Source: Schizophyllum amplum
Taxonomy: Eukaryota > Basidiomycota > Agaricomycetes > Agaricales > Schizophyllaceae
DNA: 64,000 nucleotides
Assembly (NCBI GenBank): GCA_007026445.1
Contig: VDMD01000009.1
Span: 434,001-498,000, forward strand
Direction: 5' to 3'
The position numbers were made by a program, and so were the translations under genes. The notes under the pieces were generated by a model, which saw nothing but the letters and a program-made list of their open reading frames with translations, made no database searches and was not told the origin of the DNA. This document shows, piece after piece, positions 23,675-33,041 of this stretch (position 1 is its first letter; every line of letters starts with the position of its first letter).

Positions 23675-24879
23675 ATGGCCGACGCCGAACGCGCCTTTTT
23701 AACGAATTTGCTGCACACCGTTGGCGCACAGCCAGTTAATTACCCAGACGACTACCGCCAGCCGCCGGAGAACACGCTGCGCAAGGTCCCCGTACTGCCG
23801 CTGCCCGTACCGCCTCCGCCCGCCCGCGCTGCCCCCGCCGCGTCCTCATCCGCGAATGTCACGCTGACGTTCAAGAGCCTCAAGCCCGCGGCAACCTACT
23901 CGCTCTCAGTCTCGCCCGCGGATTCGATCGCTACCGTCAAGACCGCGCTCGCAGGACAATCGGGCGCGCCCCCCGCGGATGCGCAGCGTTTGCTCCTTCG
24001 TGGCAAGGCCCTCGCGGACGCGAAGCTGCTCAAGGAGTACGACGTGAAGGATGGGGACACGCTCACCCTTGCGATTCGCCCGGGCGTGCAGTGGGATCCC
24101 AACGCACCATCACCATCATCGCCAGATGCATCAATGGAGGTGCCGAAGCTTACGGTCCAGCAACCGCGTCCGCAGAAGCCCGCGACGGAGACCTTGGCAC
24201 TGAGCGCTGGGGATACGAAGCGCAAGGGCCACGGGCGCACACCATCCATCGTGCTCTCGCCCTCGCCGACGAATGAGGATGCGGCGCCGGCCGAGATCGA
24301 CCTCACGCTCGACACATCGGAGAACACGTTCAAGGAGCCGCCTTCTGCGTTCCAGACAACGCTTGCGACGCCCGAGTTCTGGGACAGGCTGTACTCCTTC
24401 CTTCGGTACGTGGTCCTGCCTGTAACTTGACAGTATGCCGCGAGCCACTCCGCCACAAAACCACTTTCATCCCATCTTGTCTTCTGACCCTTCGGATCGT
24501 GTTCCACACCATCCACACACTCCCCCCTCCATCATGAATATACTCATCTGCCGACCATATGCCCATTTATGTCCACCTCTGCGCCTCAGACTTGCTTCGC
24601 CAATATCTGCGCCACAAACACCTTCCCGCTCATTTCCATCTCCCTTCCTCTTATCTCTTCTGTTATCGATGCTCCCTCTTCCTCTCTCCTCCTCCCACCC
24701 GTATACCCACCTCACCTCTCACTCAACTCACCACACCCCCCAGCACCGAATTCGCCGCAGACACCGACTCGCAGCGCGCCTTCGAGGACTTCCTCGCCGC
24801 GAGCAAGTCCTCGCTCTCCGCTAGCGAGATCGCGCGCATCCGGGACCATGTGGGCGTGGTGGGAATGGCGGGGACGTAG
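23675..24879 (+). CDS. GET5: ubiquitin-like domain protein, GET5/UBL4A-like
   Basis: Two exons with an unusually long intron (24406-24743, 338 bp, pyrimidine-rich) encode 288 residues. The N-terminal 40 residues (AERAFLTNLLHTVGAQPVNY) and a proline-rich linker precede a ubiquitin fold at about residues 49-130: VTLTFKSLKPAATYSLSV, then DSIATVKTALA, then AQRLLLRGKALADAKLLKEY and DGDTLTLAI. The middle is Ser/Pro-rich. The C-terminus (FWDRLYSFLR joined to AFEDFLAASKSSLSASEIARI) would correspond to the dimerisation region of Get5, the protein that with Get4 hands tail-anchored proteins from Sgt2 to Get3. The GET5 identity rests on domain order and is probable. A different UBL protein is possible. 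Confidence 0.68.
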
Positions 24880-25339
24880 GGTGGTTTGAGTGAGGACGGA
24901 GGGTTGTTTGAGCCTTGAGGACGTAGGGTGGTGGATGAGGGGCCAGGGCGTAGGAGGATGGCGTAGGGTGATGGCGTAGGGTGTGGGCTTGGAAAGGATG
25001 GAGAGGAAACACGGGCGCAGAGGATGAACATCGAGCCGAGATGGAGAGGATGATCGCTGGGAGAAGATGGACGAGGGAGGATGACGCGCAAGGACCGACG
25101 GACAGAAACCTGGTAGCAACGAAATTCATTTACGAGCAGCGTTAGCTGTATGTACTCTTTTATTCACAATAGGGATTGTTCTGGACGGTGTGCAGCAGGC
25201 GGGGTATGGTCGCGGCGCCAACGCCGACGACGGGTTGACTGATACACAATGAGGTTCGTGCCGTTCCACCTTATTTGAGGATGCCGCTCTGCCATATCCT
25301 GCCTACATCCTGATTACATTCATGCAGACTATCAGCCCT
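24880..25339. other. 3' flanks with G-rich low-complexity repeats
   Basis: From about 24890 to 25000 the decamer-like unit (A/G)CGTAGGGTG recurs at least four times at irregular spacing in a G-rich, C-poor strand. The remainder of the interval is unremarkable. The right end is the 3' side of the minus-strand pseudogene. Confidence 0.4.
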
Positions 25340-27019
25340 CTAGGGTGCGCTCTGCGCGTGTCGTACTTCAACTGTCTCTTCTGCGGGTTCAGCCATCCTG
25401 TCCAGGTCGGCAGGCTCGTTGAGGTAGCACACGAGGTGAATGAAGTCGGGATCAACTGGGTTCCAATATGCGAACGTCCCGGACGTCGGGTCGAATCGTA
25501 TCTGCGATGGATCCATGACGGTGTCCGAGAGCAGGCCCACAGGCTCGACGCCTGCCACTGGCTTCCCTGAGTTCATCAGTCCGGCCCAGCCCCAGGTTCC
25601 ACAAGCTCGCTTTCCGGACGCGGGACAACGGCTGCTATAACGGACCGCGCGCCGTTATTCCAGTTCACAGGGTCGACCGTATGGAACAGTGCGACAAGTT
25701 CGTCAGAGCGTAGTTGATGACCCCTCGGGAGCAGACGCCAGGCATCCGTGAGCGGAAGCAAGGCCGCACTGCAGCGCCTGTGCCCCTCGGTCCATAGCGT
25801 AGGCATGTCTCTTGTATACCTCAACAATGACCAGACAGTTGACACATGGCCGTGAGGATCTGAGTTGTAGAGTGGGGTATGGTAGGACGCGAATTGACAC
25901 GGACCGCCTGTTCTTCGTGAATAATTGTCCGTGATCGTCACGCTCCACTCGTGGTATTTTTCCTGCATCGAGCCAGTCAATTCCGGGATGTTGTGGGTCT
26001 TGAGCCGCTCCGACTGTACGCAGGTTACTTTCCGGATATTTAGATTGGAATCCAACAACATCTACAATCGCAGCGTTATTTCGGTGACGCGAGACGATAC
26101 GGGCTACTCACGTCACAAGCAGGCTCCTCCATGGGCCATAGCGCACCTTCGCTCGTCCGATAGTCCCATATACCGGCACGCTGTGGGGTGTGCCTTTGTA
26201 TGAACGCGATGAGCGACCTGTGACGATTGCAATATTGGACACGTCCGCCCTCTCCATGGAGTTCGTTGACCTTCTCAAACGAAGGTGAGTTCGCGAGAAC
26301 GTCGATTGCGTACACGGAGAGGGTCGTCTCCTTGTGCCTGGAGGAATATTGTCAGGATAGAGACACGCGCAGATTCAGTGTGAGAAGTACTCACTGTGGC
26401 ACGCCATGCGAGGCGAGGGCGACGAAGAGACGCCCGTTGTCCCCGAACCAGTAGTCCTCGAATACAAGAAAACCGAGGCTGGGAGGCTGTATGTCCCGCG
26501 ATGCTAGGGGAATTGAAGTCTCATTGCTCCGCCGCCAAAGGTCCCAGAGCTGTATCTGTCCATCATAGGCCGCGAGCAGGTATCGGCCGCCGCGGACAAG
26601 CAGTACATCCCTCATCTGCATCTCTTGAGCAGGAACTGGCAAACATAGCGTGCTCTTTACTTGCAGAAAGTTCGGCCTGAGGAATTTCTCCGCGTCTAGA
26701 AGTACGGGCTGAGTCTGTCTCGATATGAGGGAGCGCAAGCGGGCAGGAGAGGTCGCGATGTGTTCCAGCATGGCTGTTGAGATCCCAGGAAGGTCGCCGA
26801 CGAGCATGTCATACTCGAGGCAGAGGAGGCGAAGACTGCGATCCAGAGAAACCGTTGGCGAGAGGCGTCTCGTAGGTTTCTGCCGGTCTGTCAATGACGG
26901 TTGTGATCAGCGTCAACTTAGGGACCAAGGTGTTCTGCGTGCGCGAACCTTCCGTATAGAGGTGGGGAGTTAGCACGCAGAATCTCAATGACAAGGTAAA
27001 GAGATAGGGTTTGTAGCAT
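25340..27019 (-). pseudogene. decayed F-box/WD-like gene, family 1 copy 3
   Basis: Reads on the minus strand as a third copy of the genes at 12536 and 19744, with the same exon order. Recognisable blocks are MLEHIATSPARLRSL, LLVRGGRYLLAAYDG then QIQLWDLWRR, VFEDYWFGDNGRLFVAL, SFEKVNELHGEGG, and FDPTSGTFAYWNP near the end. It is broken in at least three places. The F-box exon (ATG at 27019) has lost about 7-8 bases relative to the other copies. A frame change near 26821-26850 separates DASRQRFLWIAV from CLEYDMLV. A TGA at 25578-25576 ends the last exon early, and the conserved C-terminus continues in another frame. Splice sites equivalent to introns 2 and 3 are intact. Three independent lesions argue against a sequencing error. 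Confidence 0.8.
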
Positions 27020-27984
27020 CACTACGACTCAGAATGAATGCAGGAGAGGTAGGCCTGGATGACTCCTTGAGAGAAGTTGAACGTGACACGTCGTGACAGA
27101 TTCCATGGCGGCAGATCCCGGGATGATAGGGGCTGTTCGTATTCCGTCTTCTCCCAAGCCCGTCGTCCTTGCTTATTCCTCCATCGGGAGTATGTCAGCT
27201 TGGCCTGCTGCGCACAGGAGGTCCCAATTACGTTGACCAACCTAAGCGCCAAAGCTAAACATCAACAGTGTGATCTTGAGAATACGAGTAGCTTGCCGGT
27301 TGCTCCGAGTTGTGCCAGCATCTTGTATGTGCGAGGCTCATAGTCTTGAACTCTGACCTGAACTTCTTGGTTCTCGCACTTTGAGGATCTTTCTTGTGCT
27401 GCAAGTTTACTACGTGTATCATCCGGTCACAGCCTTCGTACGACCATCACTGTATGATACCATTATGGTGCATACGAGCGAAATATTTGTCGGACCTCTT
27501 CCTCTCATGCTAGGTTGTGAGCCACAAGTGGACGTGTCGTCAGTACTGACCAATTTTGGCCGCCTGGTCAGCCCCGTGCGGACACTTGACCTGTTCATTT
27601 ACTCAACAGGATCTGCGGTCGCCGGTCATCGACACGTTTATCCGCCCAAGGCAGCCTCGTGCACTACGCTCAGCCTCCTGCGATCCAGTTTGTGTGCTCG
27701 GATGTTCGGACACAGACGTAGAGGCGATTCCTCGACGCCTGCGAGTCTTCCCTCAAACTGCGAAGCACTTTGCTCCATATTCAGCGCCCACCAGCACCTC
27801 ATGGATGTCTTAGAGAACAACTCCGGCGTGTGCATCACGCGCTTCGGACGGACCAACAACACGAACTTTCAGTCCGGAAGCCCCCTGGACGTCACCGTAG
27901 CGGTTGGCCATGGCATGACTTGCATTGTCGATCAGGCTACTTCGCCAGTCAGGCGATCTCAAGCAGGTTGCCGCAGGTTGTCGC
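27020..27984. other. gene-poor flank of the CACTA-like element
   Basis: A plus-strand frame of 204 codons (27381-27995) has no recognisable domain and overlaps frames on both strands. It is not called. Immediately left of the element there is a short GCAGGTT-type repeat (27964-27987). Confidence 0.4.
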
Positions 27985-27987
27985 AGG
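27985..27987 (+). repeat. target-site duplication, left copy (AGG)
   Basis: Direct repeat AGG abutting the left terminus of the CACTA-like element. It matches 29908-29910. Confidence 0.7.
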
Positions 27988-28000
27988 CACTATGAAGCGC

Positions 28001-28260
28001 AGACCGGGTGAATGTCACCAGGCAAATAACGGGTGATATCCACCTGGTAAACGGCTGAGAGTTACCCGCCCAGCGGGTTAATACTGGGGTAGGTACGCCG
28101 GGGGAAAACCTAGTTAATTCGCACCGCATTTTGGCACATTCACCCGGTGCCCCCCTCAGCGCTGGGCCTGTTACCTTTCACCCGTTTAGCAGGTGAATCA
28201 TCCCACCGTTTATTTCACCTGGTTTTCAGGTGAGATTTTCACCGGTTGTGCTGGTGGAAG
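28001..28260. repeat. left subterminal repeat island (GGTGAA/TTCACC)
   Basis: Within about 250 bp the hexamer GGTGAA occurs twice and its complement TTCACC four times, with several one-mismatch forms. Many sit in the context ACCxGGTGAA or TTCACCxGG. The motif is essentially absent from neighbouring sequence. It is interpreted as a subterminal transposase-binding array. Confidence 0.75.
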
Positions 28261-29736
28261 TTGCTTGGCTTGCCAATACAGAAAGCAGCTGTAAACAGCG
28301 ATATTCGATACTCGGTTCTGGTCGCAATGAATGATGCAAATAAGGTATATTGGTCTATACTACAACAGAACTATTTGGCACTACAAGATACGAGTGATGA
28401 TGTGAGAATACATATGTAGGGAGGGCAGGCCTGCCGCGTGAGGGGATACAACATATCAGCTTACGGTCTCGGTGGAAGAGACCGTGACACACCTTCAGTA
28501 AGCAGTCAAACGCGTGCATGAGCACTTCCATGGTCGCGTGTCTTGTCTCGAGGTAGTCTGTGGCGGCGGGTACGAATCTGGTAAGAGGTGAGCCGAGGAT
28601 CAACGTTCAGAGAGATTGCACCTACTAACCCTCAACAGGAGGTGTGGTCTCTTGGGCATTTATGAGCTAGCTGCGGAGTGAGGGGAGTAGGAGGAGCGCA
28701 CCGTTGAGGCAAAGCAGCACATCTTCGTTTGACGCAGGTGCTATGAAAGATCATCGTATCGCAGTTGACCTGGGGAATGGGTTCAGTCATCGCATCGCTT
28801 CGTCGCCTGTCACTGACCTCGAGTGTGTACCTTTCACAGAGGCAACCTACCCTCTACGCGTCGTTAGACGCGTCCAGAAAGATACCGAGGCGCGCTCACC
28901 TGACCCCGCTTATGCGCCTTGGTCCGCAATCGAATCGCCGGCACGCGCTCGCAACTCGCCATCTCGCCACTCCACCTAATCCGATCACATCCATCCCCTC
29001 CTCCTAGAGGCGTTCAAGAACGACCGGTTCGAGCCCTCACCCGAGGACATCGCTGCGGCGTAGAAAGCCAGAGGCATCGCGCGGATCAAGGCGGCGCAAC
29101 AGCCCGCTCACTCCGCCGTGCCATGCACATGGCGTGAGTGCACTACGGCACTCAGTTCCCGACGTAGACAGTCATGTTGTACGCGGGCGTCGTAGGCCGA
29201 GCGCAGGAGGGCTCTAGCCGTCAAGCTTCAAGAGCTGTGAGCGTAGGAAGGAAGGATCGTCGTTGTCGTTCCGCACTCGGCCGTGAGAAGATATCGATCA
29301 CTTGAGGGCAGGTCTTTCGCCCTTAGCGTATCCTACACTTGGCGCATCATGATCGCTCGAGTTGTGCCGGATCAGCCAGGCGCGCGCGCGTCTAGCTTTC
29401 TCCTTGTCTAACCCTCAGGGCAGGTAAACACTTACTCGCTCTTCCTCAGTGCCGTTGTGTGTGCAAACTTGCCCGTCATGGTCATCTCCCTTTACCGCGT
29501 ACATTGTCACGATCGCGCGCAGTGCGCCGCTGATCCTGTTGTTTGCGCTCAGAAGGCGCTAGCTCTCTTGTATTATTTGTGGACTGCATGCGGCTTTTAT
29601 TCATCACCGTATACATCAGCCTCAGTCGTAGTAAACCACAATATCCTGACTTGCAAAGGCCTAAGCCGCCCTCAATACTTAACTGCAGCGTTAACGTTGG
29701 CTCGGCCCACCACAAGCAAAAACGGTTGAATATTTG
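28261..29736. other. interior of the CACTA-like element
   Basis: About 1.5 kb with only short frames. The best plus-strand frame is 28704-28979. The stretch near 29007-29105 reads EAFKNDRFEPSPEDIAAA before a TAG and then continues open, so it could be a fragment of a captured host gene with a stop. I cannot identify a source gene. No transposase motif is seen. Confidence 0.4.
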
Positions 29737-29890
29737 ACCAGGTCGATTAACCCGGTCACCCGGTGAAAGTGACCAGGTGCGCCCTCAGCGACGCGCCCGG
29801 TGAAAAGTCCCAGGTCGCCGTTCACCCGTTCTTCACCCGATAAACGAGTAACTGGTGAAATCAAACCGTCGACCAGGTGACTTTCACCCG
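29737..29890. repeat. right subterminal repeat island (GGTGAA/TTCACC)
   Basis: Within 155 bp GGTGAA and TTCACC each occur three times. The island shares CCCTCAGCG and flanking GGTGC with the left island in direct orientation, and the terminal block in inverted orientation. Both islands stop at the element ends. Confidence 0.75.
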
Positions 29891-29907
29891 AGATCGGGCG
29901 CATAGTG

Positions 29908-29910
29908 AGG
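29908..29910 (+). repeat. target-site duplication, right copy (AGG)
   Basis: Direct repeat AGG immediately after the right CATAGTG terminus. It matches 27985-27987. Confidence 0.7.
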
Positions 29911-30037
29911 TGTAATGCGTCTGCAATGAGGGAGGCCGGAGCACGCGAGCGCGCGTGCTCGTGAGCCCTCGACATGACGCGCACGGCGCCGCGGCCACGA
30001 CTTGTACGTGTAGAAGGAGCGTGACCAGGCGAGGCGG

Positions 30038-30043
30038 TATAAA
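30038..30043 (+). promoter_or_regulatory. TATA box of the Par32-like gene
   Basis: TATAAA in a GC-rich context, 65 bp before the ATG at 30103. Confidence 0.45.
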
Positions 30044-30102
30044 GGCGTAGCTGGAACTTGTTGCTGGTGTTCGTTAACCTTCGCTTGACGCAGTACAGCA
30101 GC

Positions 30103-30869
30103 ATGCCTCGCTACACACCAACAGCCAAGAAGGCGGACACTCAACCTCAACCTGGCGATGAGGTAGATGCGCCACCACGGTCGCGCTCACAGTCTCTCGC
30201 TGAGAAGCTCCGGCGCGCATTCACTGGTCGTCCAACCGATGGGACGGGGAACCCTGAGTTGCAGGTTAATGCTGTGGTGCGCGTCGCCCCTGCAAGTGAT
30301 CTGGCCCCTGAGCATGATTTTAAAACTTACTGAGCAGCATTCCTCGGGTCGTGGTGGCGCCGGTAACATAGGACCTGCACGTCCAGCGCTTTCGCCGGCA
30401 GAGGCGAGAGAAGAGGAGGAGCTTGCGGCACGCGGACGGCAGAACCGGACGGTGCGTGCGCACTGGACTCGCAGTCGCAGTCCACGTCCTTGCGCTAATG
30501 TACGCACTCGAACCAGGCATACTCCACAGGTCGAGGTGGGGCGGGTAACATCGCACGGCTCGTCCCAGAGGCGCCTCGAGACGATGAGGCAACGCTGTGC
30601 GAGGGCGCACGTGGTAGACCGATGTTTCGTACCGTGGGCGCGCAAGCCAATCCAGCGAATGCTGGCGAGGAGGTTGAGGACGCGTTGGTATACCAGGCGC
30701 GAGGGAGAAGGCAGGACAAGGTGAAACTTTTGCTCGTTGGCGGCCGATGACGCTGACATTTCGGTAGATGTACTCGACTGGGCGAGGAGGTGTGGGCAAT
30801 ATCAGCGCGTCGCGTTCGAAGACTCTCGAGCGGCCACAGGAGGATGGCGCGAGCTCTGTGACACGGTGA
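30103..30869 (+). CDS. Par32/DUF3602-like protein with GRGGxGN repeats
   Basis: Four exons (introns 30265-30337, 30452-30516, 30721-30767) encode 193 residues. Three copies of the signature S-(S/T)-GRGG-(A/V)-GNI occur at about residues 56-64, 94-103 and 161-171, each at the very start of exons 2, 3 and 4. This repeat defines DUF3602. The family includes yeast Par32, a disordered protein phosphorylated downstream of TORC1 that inhibits ammonium permeases. The N-terminus is Ser/Arg/Lys-rich (SRSQSLAEKLRRAF). The protein looks disordered outside the repeats, with acidic stretches (EAREEEELAARGR). A role in nutrient signalling is inferred from Par32 only. It faces the disordered protein at 31165-33041, with the two stops 295 bp apart. 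Confidence 0.8.
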
Positions 30870-31164
30870 ATCGGCGTTGGACGCACGCACCTGCAGGGCT
30901 TCGTTTAGCATGACTAGCGTGCTGGTGCATCTCCATAATCTCATATGTTGCTCGTATGCACAACCTTACCATACACATAATACATTTTGGATACATACAG
31001 CGTGGTCCTGCGAGCAGACAGATTAATTTGACGCGATTCAGCAACACAGTCGCGGAAAGGGGCGCACCATATCTCGTACTGATCAACGCTCATGCCGCGG
31101 GGTAGTCACTACAGCTACTAGTAGTAGCGCTTGCCCTCAGAAGATGCTGCTCAGCAAGGAGAAA

Positions 31165-33041
31165 TCACGACTCCCCCGCGGAGCGATGCCGGGCTTTTTT
31201 CACTGGCTTTGCTGGTGAAGGTGGCATTGAATGTTTTGGCAGCGCCGGTGCTCCTCGAGGCAAATGCGTCGGGGACGGTGCTGCATGAGGTCTCGCGGAC
31301 GCTGATGCCACCTGAGAACGTGTCGCAGAAGTGGCTGCCGGGGGTGCGGCGGCGGCCCGCTCTTCAGAGGTTCTTGTCGGCCGTACACTCGGACGTACTG
31401 TATTTGACGGCATCGCATGGGGCGGCCGAACTGTCGCGGCTGATGGTGTGGCTCGGGGTCTGAGTGAATTAGGTGCTGCCTGGTGGCTGGCGGAGGGACG
31501 CAGTTCCGGAGGTCTCGTCGGACGCGTATTCGGATGCTTTGAAGTCGAAAATGGCTCACTCGATGGACCTGAATCAGCCATGTCGTTCTTCCCGGTCGGC
31601 GTATAAGAAGTGCTTTTGGGAGGTAGACGCGCTGTGGCCGGACTGGATATACTTACCTTCCCCGTTCGTGGAATAGGTCTAGGCGCCATAGTCTGCCGAG
31701 CAGGCGGTCGCGCCGCCGCGGCTGGATCAGACGGGTGCTCGGTAAGCCTAGTCACAGTCCCCAGTTGAGACAGCGGACGAGGCAAAGCGCGCGCAGGATG
31801 GTGGGAAGGCTTCGGTCGTGAGATACTGGCGCGCTTCGCCGGTGCTGCGGGCAAAGGCATCCCCGCTGGCGCTTCGGGTGGCGCGCACGGTGGCGGAGCA
31901 CTCGCGTGCTTCAGTCGATGGCGGAGGACCGGCTCTGGGTTTCTTTTGGCGGGTGGTGACGGCAGCTTCGTCGGAGAGGCAGCACCTCCTTGACGCACGG
32001 AAACAGGGGGTAAGTGCGTCGGTATTGAACTTGGCACAGATTTACCAGCAGCACCAGACTTTCTGGCAGCACATGCGCTTACTGGAGGCGTGTGAGACCT
32101 TTGTGCCGCAAAAGGTGTCGGAGTTACAGCAGGAATAGGTGATGAAGCCCTGTGAGGCGTAGTCCTCCGAAGAGCAGCAATTCCGTTACGCGACTTGCGC
32201 TCGTCTACGGAAGAGCGTGCTGCTACGTTTGCAGTCGCTCGTACGGTGACCTTTGCTGCCTTGGGCGTGGCGATTCGTAAAGGTGGTAGCGTTAGTGATC
32301 GCTTCAGACGCACTGCCGGGCGCCTGGACACGGTCGCTTCAGCCGCAGGATCACCCGAATCTGTAGAGAACGCCTCTTCCACCGTCTTGATTATGATTGG
32401 TCCGGTGGCACGAAATGTTGGCGGCGTCTGTACGTCTTGTCCGCGCGCTTGGGACGCCGTCGGGCGGCCCGGAGAAGCGCTCCCCGACATCGACTGCGAG
32501 CGTTGGACGCTCGCAGGAAGCACCGGAGCAGTTGACTGTACGCCCTTGTCCAAGAACGCCTCCATAGGCGTCCTGATGACCACGGGTCTCGTCTCAGGCT
32601 CTGCCCTCGGCGAATGCCGCTCCGTAAGCGCGACTGCGCGGCGCCAGGCCGAGCGAAACGCCTGCTGGAAGCCATTCGGACGAGAGGGGCGACTTTGTTG
32701 CTCGTCGCCCGACCATGTAATCGAGAGCGACGCGCTGCGAAGGCGCTCCATCAGGCTGCGAACGACTGGTGGCTTCTCCGCTGCGCCGCGAAAAGCATTG
32801 TTCTCCTGCGAAGGATGGCGGGGAACGTCTGAAGTACTTTCGTGGCGTGTGAGATCCGACTGCTCCAGAAGTCTTCTGTGAGCTTCCGCGTGGGTGTCGG
32901 GTGGGGTATCTGTATCAACCACGATAGCATGTTTGCTGCGCTTACGCAGCCTTTCGTCCTGCGAAGATGAATCAAAGTGAGCGATAGTCTTACTCCGCCA
33001 ACACGATGCCTAACCTCTTGCGGCGCTGTCCAGCGCCTCAT
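31165..33041 (-). CDS. large disordered protein with a repeated (V/I)x(R/K)TxxEAF motif
   Basis: Two exons: a 27-nt first exon (33041-33015, MRRWTAPQE), intron 32959-33014, then a single open frame to 31165, giving 606 residues. The first exon was chosen because the long frame has no in-frame ATG near its start. The acceptor CTTCGCAG at 32959 joins in phase to this ATG exon. After a basic patch (RLRKRSK) the protein is rich in Pro, Ser, Ala and Arg. Three related segments occur about 61 residues apart, near residues 72, 133 and 195: PPVVRSLMERL, RPVVIRTPMEAF and GPIIIKTVEEAF. The C-terminus is very basic (PVKKARHRSAGES). No known domain is recognised. Nuclear or scaffold function is only a guess from composition. 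Confidence 0.6.

Larger units (their letters stand above)
27988..29907. mobile_element. non-autonomous CACTA (EnSpm-type) DNA transposon, 1,920 bp
   Basis: The element begins CACTATG at 27988 and ends CATAGTG at 29907, the inverted CACTA...TAGTG termini that define the superfamily. It is flanked on both sides by the direct repeat AGG (27985-27987 and 29908-29910), the 3-bp target duplication typical of CACTA elements. A second inverted block, GGGTGAAxGTCACCxGG, lies exactly 18 bp inside each end (28006-28022 and 29873-29889). Both ends carry clusters of the same short motif in both orientations, like the subterminal transposase-binding repeats of this superfamily. The interior has no transposase and no recognised gene. 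It would depend on a transposase supplied from elsewhere. Confidence 0.85.

Noticed and set aside
27381..27995. 204-codon plus-strand frame left of the CACTA-like element
   Set aside because: No recognisable motif, and it runs into the transposon terminus. Overlapping frames exist on both strands.
32195..32881. 228-codon plus-strand frame opposite the disordered protein
   Set aside because: Either strand could code here. The minus strand has the longer frame, a workable first exon and internal motif repeats, so it is preferred. The choice is not certain.
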